Shown here in pieces: positions 1 through 10,866 of a stretch of 64,000 nucleotides of DNA. Positions within the stretch are counted from its first letter, which is position 1; every line of letters begins with the position of its first letter. Below the pieces are notes generated by a model. The model was not told the origin of the DNA. It searched no databases and saw nothing but the letters and a program-made list of their open reading frames with translations. The position numbers and the translations under genes are program-made. The DNA comes from Cymbomonas tetramitiformis (lineage: Eukaryota; Chlorophyta; Pyramimonadophyceae; Pyramimonadales; Pyramimonadaceae), in assembly GCA_001247695.2 (NCBI GenBank), contig LGRX02035319.1:1-64000 (forward strand), written 5' to 3'.

Positions 1-554
1 ACCACCTCCTATGATCTGGAGGTGGTCGTACCGTTATGAGCTCTACGTGGGGGAGCCTGTTGCACCCCACCGTGCTCCCCCGGCCGAGGCCGCATCCGGG
101 GTGACCATGGCCGCACCCGCGAGCCCTCCCCGCTGTACTTGCGGGCGGAGGAATAGGACACAACGTGTATATATGATATTTTTATTCATATTTTGTTGTG
201 CATATTTTGTTGTGTATATTGTGTTGTGTATATTTTGTTGTTGTAGTATTTTGTTGTGTATAATTATGCAATCATCTCAAATATTCCGCTGTTATTCATC
301 TCTAGAACGGGGGAATGGCGCGGCCGTGCAAACGGACAAACCTAGTACCTAGGCTCTGGAATGAAGTTATAAAACCCTTCTGCGGTAACCGGGAAAATCT
401 CGGGCCAAAGTTTGGTGTACATAATTCCATTGCTCAGAGATGAATATACTAAAGATATGATATGATGTTGTTTAGCAGGGCCGTGTTATATTTATATCAT
501 TCATGATTTACGTTTCTTAATTTGTGTTTTCTGTGCATGGTGACATGCAGGGTT
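1..554. other. 5' flank of the ParB-methyltransferase gene
   Basis: No convincing coding sequence. A perfect 9-bp inverted repeat (1-9 and 18-26) can form a small hairpin at the left edge. A T/G-rich stretch at about 170-262 repeats a TATTTTGTTGTG-like unit several times. The 40 bases before the chosen ATG are T-rich and end in ATGCAG, which could be a 3' splice site of a 5' UTR intron. No upstream exon can be placed. Confidence 0.4.
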
Positions 555-3500
555 ATGAGTTCTTCTTCCGAAGAGGGCGCGGATTCAGTTGAAGGGCCTC
601 CTCAGGCCTATTCCTTTGCCCGGAAGCTTTGTGATAATGACTTTTACAGCGTTCCAGTCCTTGCAGATATGTATTCGAAGGAAACAAGCGGTGCACATGG
701 TCTGGGATGGTGGAGCATGAGCATCATCCCAAAAGCTTACGAGTACCCACTCCTCAAGACTCCAAGGCAGGCAGACAGTCTTGTCGGCGAGTCGATGTTT
801 GTGATTCATGGCATGATGACGATGGCAGCGGGCGAGGATTTCGAACCTTTTGCACTCGTGGTCGCTGATAAACAGGCTCTGGGATGCTGTCCGTTCGTGG
901 ACTTCGTTCATACTATGCCGAAGAGAAACCTACCCAAACAGCAGCCCGTGCAAGGAACTGGGAGAACTGGGAAAATTGGTCAGTATTTTCTCTCATTCTT
1001 CCCTTCGTTTTCCTTCTCCTTCTAATTCAGGCCTTATTTATCTTCTGCTTATCTTTTCTAATTCAGCCTTTCGAATTCATTCGTTCTTTTCAGTACCTCA
1101 GCACCTCTTAGCGGGAATCATCATCGACAAAGTATTGTCATTTGGTCGCCCTGAAATCCCTGAACCTGACGCCGACACCGAGATGACCGTTGTTGCACAA
1201 TGGTTCAAGACGTATATCGATCTCGCCAAGGACAAGGACATAGCAGAGCATCCTCGCTTCTTAGGCATTATGCTCGCAATGGATAAATTCATTTGCCCTG
1301 GCGCGCAACCCGTAAAAAAGAGACCCGTTGGTTCAGTGCCCAAAATGTACACTGCTGCCTCTGACTGCTTTACTGCATCGCCTTTCATCACGACCCGGGA
1401 TTTCCGCCGTGTAGATATCTTCAGAGCTATCGATGCAAAGTACATGCTTATCACGCAAGACAACGAGCGACTCGACAATCTTCACAAGAATCTTGGTGAA
1501 GCAGACTACTTGAAAAACGAATATTTCCCAAAGATGCTCAAGTGCTTCACCGAACTTGTGGATACATTGCATACTATTCACACCGAGCAGTACGAGGATT
1601 ATTCTCGACTCCACTCAAAGAAATACACCCCCAAAAACAATAATCTCCAGATCGTTGAACCGACTTTGCACATCTCGACATGGGCCGCGTTTGTCTCCGA
1701 GGTAATGGTTTCAAAATTCACCCCTTCTGTCAATTTTATGTTATTTTAATGCTTATCGCGTTCCGCTGCTTCTCACCTATCCGTTTGATCGCAACAGTAT
1801 CTTCCAGATCTTGGGAGTATTCGCAAAGCCGAAGATCATCTCCTGTTGGAGAACGTTCCAGAGAAAGTATCTGAGTCCGTCGAAAACTTGCAAAAAGCGG
1901 CGGAAAAGGCCCCAGTGCAAGACGAGCCCGTCCGTCCTCGACCTGAAGGACAAGATACTGCTTTGATGCAGAAAGATGTCGTCGTCATTGACACCACACC
2001 GATATTCCGCAAACGAGGATATGCCTACATTTTGGACAGCGCCCCGACGTGGACAGCTCCAGACGGCAGCGTCCGTGAAGACGACACGACGGTGGCCCGC
2101 ATCCGATTTGCAAATAAGGAAGCTGGAAAGGACGACGAACTCGTGAGATCGAAACACTACCTTTGGATCATAGGTAAATCTCCCTCTCTCTATCTTAGAT
2201 AAAATGTTATCTCTTCAAATACTGAGAATTAATTTGCTTTCGTGTTGGCAGGGGGTGTCGGCAGTGCGGACCTTCTTCCTCAATCTTTGGCTGAGGTGCC
2301 AACGCAACCAGTTGCCAACTCGGCACTCGAAAGCGATGCCGGTGAGCCGATATAAAACATCTCTCCCTCTCTATCTCCCTTTCTCCTTCGCTCTCCGTCT
2401 TAGGTCACAAAAATGATATATGTATTCAAATACTGAGAATTGATTTGCTTTTGTGTTGTGAAAAGGTTCCGATAGTGACGGGCCTCCATCTGATGTTGAG
2501 GTTCCAACGCAACAAGTTGCCAACCCTGAAGGCGATGCCGGTGAGCCGATATAAAACATCTCTCCCTCTCTATCTCCCTTTCTCCTTCGCTCTCCGTCTT
2601 AGGTCACAAAAATGATATATGTATTCAAATACTGAGAATTGATTTGCTTTTGTGCTGTGAGAAGGTTTCGATAGTGACGGGCCTCCATCTGATGTTGAGG
2701 TTCCAACGCAACAAGTTGCCAACCCTGAAGGCGATGCCGGTGAGCCGATATAAAACATCTCTCCCTCTCTATCTCCCTTTCTCCTTCGCTCTCCGTCTTA
2801 GGTCACAAAAATGATATATGTATTCAAATACTGAGAATTGATTTGCTTTTGTGCTGTGAGAAGGTTTCGATAGTGACGGGCCTCCATCTGAAGCTGAGGT
2901 TGAAGCTGAAGCTGAAGCTGAGGTGCCAACGCAACCTGCAGTTGGTGGAGACGATACGGGTCGTAAACTACCATATACAAAAACGGCTACACCTCCTTCA
3001 ATTGAAACTACACCTCTCACTCGTAAATCTCGAAGACTCTCTGGAATAAGCCCTTCAGGTTCCTGCGAGGCAAGCCCTGCACGTGCAGAGCCATCAGGGG
3101 CATACCCTGCAGGTGCAGGGCCATCAGGGGCAAGCCCTGCAGGTGCAGGGCCATCAGGGGCAAGCCCTGCAGGTGCAGGGCCATCAGGGGCAAACCCTGC
3201 AGGTGCAGGGCCATCAGGGGCAAGCCCTGCTCCAGGGCCATCAGCGGCAAGCCCTCTCCCATCAGCGGGCCTTGTATCTCCTGCAGCTGGAACTCCGCAG
3301 CGGCCAATTCCTGCATTCATCATGGAGCAGGGTGATGAGGAGATTGTGTCCCCTTCAAAGACTCCGAAGACCGCCGATGAAACCGAGGCAGATGAGCAAA
3401 AAAAGCAGGCTGCCATTCGCAAGTATGCATCTTCCCTCCTGAGATTTACTTATACGACCATTGCTTTTTTTGATGGTGTATGTGCATTACTAAAACCAAG

Positions 3501-6500
3501 TATACGTTGCTTATGTGGGCCATCAGGGAAATCGATGACATGCATAAGTTGGTCGACACTAATAATCCATGTGCGACATCGTGGAGAATCCCCATCCAGT
3601 ACATCGATGATGCAGAAGGAGCGCATCGCCCTCGACCACTGGACGAACATCACGCCCAGGCTATTGCCGAAATGATGTACTGGAACCCACACACCGGTTC
3701 GGGATCTCCAGCCCTGATTTCCGTCATAGAGAATCAACAAGATGCAACAAGCACCAACCCAGAGGCATTCGTTTGGGCGGACATCGGGAAAGGCAGATAC
3801 AGGTAAGACCCATTGCGTTGATGGATGCATGCATATGTGTTCCAACTTACACTTTCTTTGTTATTCTACAGATTCACCTGCTTTGGACATCAGCATTTGC
3901 TGGAGGCAAAGCGTCGCTGCGTCAAGGCGGATGAAGCAAAGCACGCAAACCATGAAAATCGACAGGAAGCGTTTCAGTTCATCGAATGCCGTCTCTTCAT
4001 GAACTTGAGCGCCATCGAAATGAATCAGGTGTGTCTCACTCATGCCAGTTTTCTCAGGTGCTTCTCAGGGCTTACATACTCAAGTGTTTAGGGAGGTTTA
4101 CGGTCGGCCAGCTTCTCAGCTATAGTCATGATCCGTGCAATTCGTTTGCGCACGCAGCTTGGGAATGAGCAGAACAACATTGACGCCTACATGAAGCACC
4201 GCAACATGACGGAGATCATTCTTGGCATGCGAAAACACGTGGAGAAACTGATGGCCGAACCCAACGAGAGAGACGCTGGAATGAAGAGTTTTGAGAACTT
4301 GAAATACCGTCGGGTGCCGCCGAAGCAGAACTTGAATCCCGAATTCGAAGCGGCGCTGAAGACGCAGGTGTTCAATCACCAGAAGCTGAATGCAGACAAG
4401 AAGAACACGCATTGGGCTGCTTGGGCTATCTCGGTGCAATCGTACCAGTTGTTCAAACAACTTCAGAGAGGTGCTGCCATTTTTTGTGAATTCCGTCCCG
4501 ACATTATTCTTATTTGCTCTTAGGTGTTTTTGCAGTAGCTAACTGACGATTTGGTATTTCATGTTTCCGCTTTCAGTGATGAAGGCCCACAGTGAAGGGG
4601 CGCTAGAGGGAGTTGACCCGGACGATGAAGACGCCACGGAGACGACCTTGGCCACGGTTGGGTCATCTCGCAATAAGCCCAAACGTAAACGTTCAAGCGG
4701 TATGTCGACCGGCACAACTGACCTCAACGCACCAACGACCAAGCAGCCTAAATGGGACCCCACAGCCGGAAAGCCGATCGTCTACCATGATCTGCCGAAG
4801 GGGTTCTATGAAAGCTGGGCCCCCTTGACCGAAGGACACTTACGTGAGATCACTGACCTCGTCGACGAAGCCGTCATCGAACGGAAGTACACGGTCAAAG
4901 ATATGATCAACCGTATCGCCGAGATCAAGACTCTCAACAATGTTCGAGAGAACCTAATGCTGCTTGCCTCAGAGGCTCATAAACGATTCAACATAACAAC
5001 CTCCTTGGAATCGACACCGGCCTACCGGCAACTGAGCTTTCTCAAGAAAAACCGGCATTCTATGCAGAACTTTCTGCAAACACAACCGGGAGGGTTCGAA
5101 AACGACATATACGACATAGGTGCAGCCTGCTTCATTCCTTACCTAGATGAAGATGGGTATCCCATACCTAAGGAAAGGAAACCAGTGGATGCTGTCGTGG
5201 ATCCCGGTGCTCCCGAGTCCAAGTTCTGGGCTCGTAAGATGACGTACGGTGAGCTGGATGCAGAAATCATTGCGCTGCAAAAGAAGCTTGACACCTTTAC
5301 GTTTCCCAACCCAGAACAAGACTGGGGGAAGTTTTGCGAAGTTTTCCCAGGGGCTGGGGATGAGAGAGAAATACGTACATTACTGAAGGTAATTTACCTA
5401 AGTTGCGCCCTCTGGTCGTCCTTCACGATATCTGATTTTTTCCATATCGGCTTGCGCGTTCAATTAACAACGGGGTTTGTTTACAACTGTACCAGGCGGG
5501 AGTGGTGCCCCCGAAGGTCTCCTGCAAGAACGAGCAGGAGAACCGGAAATTTCAATTTGAACAACGGCCTGCAAAAGAAAAACAGCGGCACGAGGAGAAG
5601 ATAGAGAAACTGATCAAAAACATTCCGAAGGATATAAAGTTCTACTGGAATAATATCGAGAGCAGGATGTTGCTGAAAATCGGGTCGACGACAGCATCGA
5701 CTGCGGAAAACATCCTAAAGGATCTTCCAGGTGCGTATCTCGGTTTCATATTCCATTTGTGCACCGTAGCTATGTAATTACTAATCGTTTACATTGCACA
5801 CAGGTGTGAGTTATCGAATATTGTCAAACGTTCCTGAGGGCCAGCAAGTCGACGATGATGACTACTTCTACACTCACAAGATTCCGCAGTTGGTTTTCAA
5901 GAAGGACTTTCTGCTGGAGCCCGCATCACCCGAATCCTTCACGACTCTTCCCAGGCTTCCATTCACCGGTTTCATTATGGATTGCGAGTATGCTCTGGAC
6001 TCGAACAAGAAATGGTTCCCGAAACCTCTCTTAGCAGGAGAGTTCAAGCAATTCCTACACAACTTCAACAATTTGACCACGTGTGATGATTGGGTAGGGG
6101 GATGTTTCTGTGGCTTCCAACAACACCACGAGTTCTTCGAAGCCGCCAAGCAGTTTTGCCACGGGAACGCCGAAAAGATGTTCTGGGTGAAACCTTTGAG
6201 CAGATCGAACATGATGCCCTTGGAATCCGGCGTTGCGCCACGGAACTACGCCAACCGTATGGAGTGCTTTGTCTTGTGTTACTACGTCAAGGAAGCAACA
6301 CCTACAGGTCCGTAGATGTTAAGTTACGTACAATTCTGTGATTGCCTTTTGGCGTCTAAGCATGGGCAATCTGACTAAGCAGCGCTGATTGCTCTCGCAG
6401 ACGAAACCCACCCAGCCGTGCATAAAAGGCTTCCCTGGATGAAGAACTTGATTAGAGTTCTCGGTGAGGAGGAGAATGCGGATAGTGATGTCGTCGATAA

Positions 6501-7457
6501 GCAGTTCGTGGCTTCTTGCCGAACCAACACCTGGGAATATGCCCCTGTACACTCGTCGAAATTCGCCATTAACTCCGAGGGTAAAAGAATTAACAAACAC
6601 CAGAAGCCGCTGAAGCTCATCCACGACCTCATCAATATCCATATGCGAGGTCCTGAGTTAGAGGGGGAAGCGAGGGAGAAATCTGCGTACGAGGGGGTGT
6701 TACCTCTTCATCACGATTATCACTTCATCTTGGATGCGTGCTGCGGTTCGGGGACCACTTCGGTAGCCGCCAACATGTTGGGATTGGGTTCCGTCGCTTT
6801 CGATAGGTAAGCATTCATGTCTACATCCATTTTTTGAAAAATACTTTGTATATCGGTTTTAACAAGTGCTGGTGTCTTGGATGCAGGGAGCAAGGTATGG
6901 TCGACTCAGCGAAAGAGCGCATTAGGTTTCCTGATGGATTTCATTCTTTGGCCGACGAAGTGTTGAGCAAGCAGGAATACGACGAGGTGAAAAGGCAGAG
7001 AGAGGCACATCGTAAAGAGCAAGAGAAAGTCGAGAAGGAGCGGGAGAAGAAGACGGCGGTCGAAATGAGGGAAACGGAAAAGGCCGCCAAGCAGCAGGAG
7101 GCCGAGGCCGCCAAGGCCGCCAAGCAGCAGGAGGCCGAGGCCGAGAAGGCCGCCAAGAAACAGCAGGCCGAGGCCGCCGAGGCCGACAAGGCCGCCAAGC
7201 AGCAGCAGGCCGAGGCCGTCAAGACCGCCAAGAAAGAGAAGGCAGATGCCGAGAAGGCCGCCAAGCAACAGGCGGATGCCGAGAAGGCCGCCAAGAAACA
7301 GAAGGCCGAGGCCGACAAGGCCGCCAAGAAACAGAAGGCCGAGGCCGACAAGGCCGCCAAGGCCGCTGCAGCCGCCGCGGCGGGGCCTATACCTAAGCGG
7401 CAAGCGGCAGAAGGCGGAAAGCCGGAATCCGATCAGACCAAGAGACGTAAACGGTAA
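555..7457 (+). CDS. ParB-like domain / DNA methyltransferase-like fusion protein, 15 exons
   Basis: Exons, each bounded by GT...AG and phase-compatible, are: 555-978, 1094-1701, 1798-2173, 2252-2341, 2466-2540, 2665-2739, 2864-3422, 3527-3802, 3872-4032, 4120-4470, 4577-5388, 5496-5730, 5804-6307, 6401-6806 and 6887-7457. They sum to 5,523 nt, about 1,840 residues. The exon 9/10 junction is the least certain. Residues ~735-881 (exons 8-9) look like a ParB/Spo0J N-terminal fold: an IPIQYIDD strand, RPLDEHHAQAIAEMM, then RFTCFGHQHLLEAKRR in the position of the ParB GERRxRA helix. Residues ~1350-1655 resemble a beta-class N6/N4 methyltransferase: FIMDCEY where DPPY is expected, MFWVKP, then ILDACCGSGTT with SVAFDREQGMVDSAKERI, the usual SAM-binding end. 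The tail is Lys/Ala/Glu-rich and ends in RRKR. The first ~600 residues match nothing I recognise. Activity on DNA is inferred, not shown. Confidence 0.75.
2342..2938 (+). repeat. Tandem intron-exon duplication, 199-bp unit
   Basis: Donor sites GTGAGC recur at 2342, 2541 and 2740, exactly 199 bp apart. Each unit holds a 124-bp intron and a 75-bp symmetric exon (25 codons) starting GSDSDGPPSDVEVPTQQ or the like. The third unit runs into the longer exon 7, where the copy diverges after DGPPSEAEV. The duplicated exons keep the frame and lengthen an acidic linker just before the ParB-like domain. Confidence 0.9.
3083..3240 (+). repeat. 30-bp coding minisatellite (PSGASPAGAG)
   Basis: Within exon 7, a 30-bp unit starting CCATCAGGGGCAAGCCCTGC repeats about five times and encodes a flexible Pro/Ser/Gly/Ala decapeptide. 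Single-base differences between units change only one residue each, so the array is young or being homogenised. Confidence 0.9.
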
Positions 7458-7848
7458 AGCTCGCTAGGCAATGATGATTTCCCTGCTAGGACATGGTGCC
7501 AGCACCTAGGTCAATATTTGTTGATAGTCTTAATAACCTATTGTCTCAGTGCAGAAGTACGCTGATGAAACACGTATGGTATATCTTGATATGACAATTG
7601 TAAATAAAGTATATTCTCCAAAAGTATTGGCGACATATGTTGTTGTGGAACCGATGTCATTTATGGGGCGGGTGACATGCCTCCGCTTTCATTGTGATTG
7701 CCTGATTATATTGGTTAAATGAAGTTGAGCGGTACCACGACGACCATTGAGGTATGAAACCTATTCCCCTCTCTTCCAAAATCATTTCCCCGCTCGACAC
7801 TTCATCGACGCACCTTTATTCCCATCCATCTCAATTCAATCAATTCCA
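7458..7848. other. Intergenic region with candidate poly(A) signals
   Basis: This spacer lies between the methyltransferase stop and the MYND gene. TTGTAAATAAAGT at about 7599-7611 contains both TGTAA (the green-algal type signal) and AATAAA (7603-7608), about 145 bp past the stop codon. The last ~100 bases are C/T-rich and probably form the promoter or 5' UTR of the next gene. I see no coding sequence. Confidence 0.45.
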
Positions 7849-8604
7849 ATGACAATACTTGCTACTTTGCGGAAGGAAAATCCAGATAAAAACGTTTGGT
7901 TACTATGGTTCCCTGAAGAGTCCTCGCCCTCAGAACTAGCGCTCAAGAAATCGATGGAAGAGGAACATAAGATACAATTTCAAATGTATGACGCAAGCGT
8001 GCATGATAATCTGCCTTTACGGATGAAATTTTTGTACCCAGTTTGCCTGCACTGCGGGCTTCAAGATCGTTCACAACTTGCAACGTGTACCGGCTGCTAT
8101 CTTGCGAATTACTGCAAAGCCCCCCAAACTTGTCGGAAAGCTGATTACGCACGGCATAAGTTTTTCTGTCGTTTTGCAAGGGGTCATATATTAGGACAGC
8201 CATATGCAAGATGCCGACCTTTGTTTAAGTACCCGGGGGATACGCGGCATCCAGCAGAACGGAATTCCATGAGTGCTTGGTCCTATGGGGACTACCTGCA
8301 GTTTCTAGCCTTTTGGGAAATCCAATGCGTCGCATGTTTTGCAGGTCGGCCAAAGGGTCGCCCCGTCGTGAGACAGCAGATATCTGGCGGGCAAATCGTT
8401 ACCTCGGTGCGCAATGAAATGCGGGACCCCTCACTTTCAGAAGTATACAGCAAGAATGGGGTTTGTACACTCCAACTTACACGCTCCAGATTTTGTATAT
8501 TCTTATCCATTTTACCGTCTCACTCCGTTTGGTCGGTTGATGATGTGCATCTGCAAGTTAAGGTGCCCGAAAAGCATACTTCAGAGGTTGCTTTCATAGA
8601 ATGA
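7849..8604 (+). CDS. MYND-type zinc-finger protein
   Basis: Single open frame of 251 residues from the first in-frame ATG after a C/T-rich leader. Residues 66-107 hold a MYND-like zinc cluster: Cys66, Cys69, Cys80, Cys83, Cys89, Cys95, His103 and Cys107, with the usual Y-C and the final H-x3-C. The Cys89-Cys95 spacing is two residues longer than the usual MYND spacing. MYND fingers normally bind short proline-rich peptides in partner proteins. No SET or other catalytic domain is visible, so the role here is unknown. The C-terminal ~140 residues are unfamiliar. A TTTTGCAG near 8337-8343 could be a 3' splice site, so an undetected intron is possible. Confidence 0.6.
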   Translation: MTILATLRKENPDKNVWLLWFPEESSPSELALKKSMEEEHKIQFQMYDASVHDNLPLRMKFLYPVCLHCGLQDRSQLATCTGCYLANYCKAPQTCRKADYARHKFFCRFARGHILGQPYARCRPLFKYPGDTRHPAERNSMSAWSYGDYLQFLAFWEIQCVACFAGRPKGRPVVRQQISGGQIVTSVRNEMRDPSLSEVYSKNGVCTLQLTRSRFCIFLSILPSHSVWSVDDVHLQVKVPEKHTSEVAFIE

Positions 8605-8684
8605 TTGGCAATGCAGACAGGATAATCATGGACTTCGCAGACACGCCTTCGTCGCAAAATAATAGTAGATATGTACTTGTAGGT

Positions 8685-8696
8685 CCTTCGATCCGA
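8685..8696 (+). promoter_or_regulatory. Shared upstream element, copy 1
   Basis: CCTTCGATCCGA occurs 155 bp before the ATG at 8840. The same 12-mer occurs at 9237-9248, 152 bp before the ATG of the paralogous gene at 9389. Matching position and sequence suggest a retained promoter element, or simply the edge of the duplicated block. Confidence 0.4.
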
Positions 8697-8839
8697 GCGG
8701 ACTAGTACCGGGTATCTGATAGGCTAATAATTCGGCAGGTCCAAGACTTTCCAAGATCATAAGCTCTATTTCTTGCCTAAACTACTCATTTGCCCCTTTT
8801 CCCGTCAGCGACGCACCTGCTTCTACTTCTACCATAGTC

Positions 8840-9079
8840 ATGCCATCCAAGCGGCAGTCTGTTTTCACATACATCGACCAGTTTGCCAAAAATCACGGGG
8901 AGTCTTACCCATGCAGCAGTACAGTTCTTCTTCCGCCGGGTATGACTATCCAAACGTTGTGGCAGAACTACAATACACAATGCGTCGACGGCGAAGGCAT
9001 GGAATGCTCACTCAGCCTTTTTTGTCGTGTGTTCAGAGAGGAGCTTAGCTCTTGGGTCAAGTTCCGTCGGATGAATTGA
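8840..9079 (+). CDS. Small protein of the MPSKR paralogue pair (79 aa)
   Basis: Encodes 79 residues starting MPSKRQSVFTYIDQF. It shares with the next gene the start MPSKR, a central LPPGMT-x4-LWxNYN motif and a C-terminal CSLSLFCRVFREEL-type segment ending in KFR. No signal peptide or membrane segment is seen. The xxFRxVFRxDLxFxFKFR-like end faintly resembles the region before the RNase H core in DDE-like transposase proteins, so it could be a domesticated or decayed fragment. That is only a guess; the function is unknown. Confidence 0.5.
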   Translation: MPSKRQSVFTYIDQFAKNHGESYPCSSTVLLPPGMTIQTLWQNYNTQCVDGEGMECSLSLFCRVFREELSSWVKFRRMN

Positions 9080-9236
9080 TGCTATATAGCGACAGCATAT
9101 AGCTTTGTCATTGAGCAAATTGACTTATCGTTGGAACACCGTTAAATATAATTGTATTCGAACATATTTTGAATGAAATTGTTATCGACGTTTCACATTT
9201 CCAATGTTGTGACATGCTATGTTTGTGACATGCGGG

Positions 9237-9248
9237 CCTTCGATCCGA
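9237..9248 (+). promoter_or_regulatory. Shared upstream element, copy 2
   Basis: CCTTCGATCCGA, 152 bp before the ATG at 9389; see the copy at 8685. About 60 bp downstream a TATTTAAG at 9309-9316 could serve as a TATA-like box. Confidence 0.4.
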
Positions 9249-9388
9249 CCCACCTGAAAGAGGTCATTTGATTGGCCAACTGAAATCACGACGGCCACAC
9301 TACTGAGATATTTAAGCACCTACCTTGTCCTCACAACTCACTTTTCAGCTTGGCACTTTTCTTTCTTCACCTGCCACCTCATCCAACC

Positions 9389-9643
9389 ATGCCATCCAAG
9401 CGAGAATGTATTGTTGCCTATGTTCTTGGCATGTATGCAACATGCCCTACTGCCCCCAGAATGAGAATGAGGAATTTTGACTATCTTCCTCATGGTATGA
9501 CTGTTCGAATGTTGTGGAGGAACTACAATGAATGTTATATGTGCAGGAATGCGGAAGGCAACAAATGCACGTTGGGGTATTTTCGATGTGTGTTTCGAAA
9601 CGACCTTGCCTTTCGGTTCAAGTTCCGACAGGTTCAGCCGTAA
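9389..9643 (+). CDS. Small protein of the MPSKR paralogue pair (84 aa)
   Basis: Encodes 84 residues starting MPSKRECIVAYVLGMYA, a diverged duplicate of the 8840-9079 protein. It keeps LPHGMTVRMLWRNYNE and CTLGYFRCVFRNDL in the same order. Changes are spread along the protein while the frame and shared core are kept, which favours a maintained protein over chance. The 5' leader is C/T-rich, as in the neighbouring small genes. Function unknown. Confidence 0.55.
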   Translation: MPSKRECIVAYVLGMYATCPTAPRMRMRNFDYLPHGMTVRMLWRNYNECYMCRNAEGNKCTLGYFRCVFRNDLAFRFKFRQVQP

Positions 9644-9913
9644 CGTTACCGTCAACGAAACCACGGCGGCTACGAGTCAGAATGTTATCTTGATTCCACT
9701 TTGATTTCGAGTAAGACTTAGGATTGCAACCTCCCGAGGGTTAGATTTTCGACTACTTTTCGATAAGAATAGTATACTTAAACATATGTTAACAATGTGG
9801 TAGAAGTGTATAATGTTCATTCGTCAATGGCTTGTGTTTCTTGCCGATATGCTGATGTGCCTGTGTATGGGGTTTTCTGCCTCGGTTGTGTTTTTGTCTT
9901 TCATTGATTAAAA

Positions 9914-10140
9914 AATCGGCGACTAAGTGATCCCGCATGTGCGAGATATACGAATTTGATTGGACCAAAAGTACACTACTCTTGCACGACCCGCGGTCCA
10001 CTCACGACCAGGTACAAAAGCTCTTGCCCGACCCTTGAAGATTCATTTCCCCTGTTTCTTCTAACATACGCACCTTCAACCATACCTTCAAACATCTGCT
10101 GCTTACCTTGAAAGCATCGCCATCTGCAGGTATTATAGTG
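9914..10140 (+). repeat. Duplicated upstream cassette, copy 1
   Basis: A block starting AATCGGCGACTAAGTGATCC precedes the gene at 10176. It recurs almost unchanged at 10867-11090 and, without its first ~90 bp, at 11644-11795. All copies contain CCACTCACGACCAGGTAC and end near a CATCTGCAGGTATTATAG sequence, so they probably bring a promoter to each gene copy. Confidence 0.7.
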
Positions 10141-10175
10141 TGGCGCTTGCGATTACATAACACGCTACCTCCAAT

Positions 10176-10553
10176 ATGAATGCACCTCATTTCCCTGCAG
10201 ACTTACCTGTTCAGCTTGAACGACTGCACATAGAATCCGAAAAATGTCGTGTGTGCCAATCCTGGAATTTGTTTCTAATTCGCGAGGAACTGTTCGTCGA
10301 TCCTGCGCTGCATCCTAGATATGACATGACTAGACATGACCCCGCTTACGCGAAGTGGAGGTTTATCCGCAAAACGCGGGAAACATGGTATTTTCAACTG
10401 TTGGATGAGCATGTATACTCCGACGAGCAAGGCGTCGCTGACATAAGAACCCCAGTGACAATGCCGGTTCCCACGGACTATATTCCCGAGTTGAACTCCG
10501 GTGCCTTTCCCGAGATGAATGATGATGATGGAAAGTGGTGCAACTGCCGTTAG
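10176..10553 (+). CDS. CxxC...CxC small protein, diverged paralogue (125 aa)
   Basis: Encodes 125 residues beginning MNAPHFPADLPVQLERL. A CRVC near the N-terminus and a terminal CNC could bind one zinc ion. The middle (YAKWRFIRKTRETWYFQLLD, then a T-P-V-T-M-P-V-P stretch) lines up with the WWRYTWRIRKYMFFDLQE and TPRTLVIPID segments of the genes at 11219 and 11924. It is therefore an older member of the same tandem family. No known domain recognised. Confidence 0.55.
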   Translation: MNAPHFPADLPVQLERLHIESEKCRVCQSWNLFLIREELFVDPALHPRYDMTRHDPAYAKWRFIRKTRETWYFQLLDEHVYSDEQGVADIRTPVTMPVPTDYIPELNSGAFPEMNDDDGKWCNCR

Positions 10554-10670
10554 GAAACATATACGCTTGTGTACAGTCTTTATTTTATATTTGCAAGTTC
10601 ACATTAGATACTTACACTGATGTATTATTCTGCTAGCTACACCAACACTTACCCTTATTTATGTGCTCCT

Positions 10671-10862
10671 AGACATCCTAGACAATTATTTGGTGTATAT
10701 AGATTAAATTTGTATGATGATATAGATTTGTGTATCATATGCTAGTACCCATCTCAGTTGCAACTTGTTTTCTGGGAATTTAAGCATCCGAATATGCACA
10801 TCCATAAACGTGTACCGTGCATGCTGACCTAAATTGCACATGGATGTGCCCACATTTGCATA
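10671..10862 (+). repeat. Duplicated downstream cassette, copy 1
   Basis: A ~190-bp A/T-rich block beginning AGACATCCTAGACAATTATT recurs at 12513-12705 after the third gene of the family, with few changes. With the upstream cassette, this shows that the duplicated unit included both flanks of the gene. Neither copy has coding potential. Confidence 0.7.
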
Positions 10863-10866
10863 CGGG

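Noticed and set aside
11..352. ORF of 113 codons at the left edge
   Set aside because: Second half is translation of a T/G-rich repeat giving Phe/Cys/Ile runs; no domain and no splice support.
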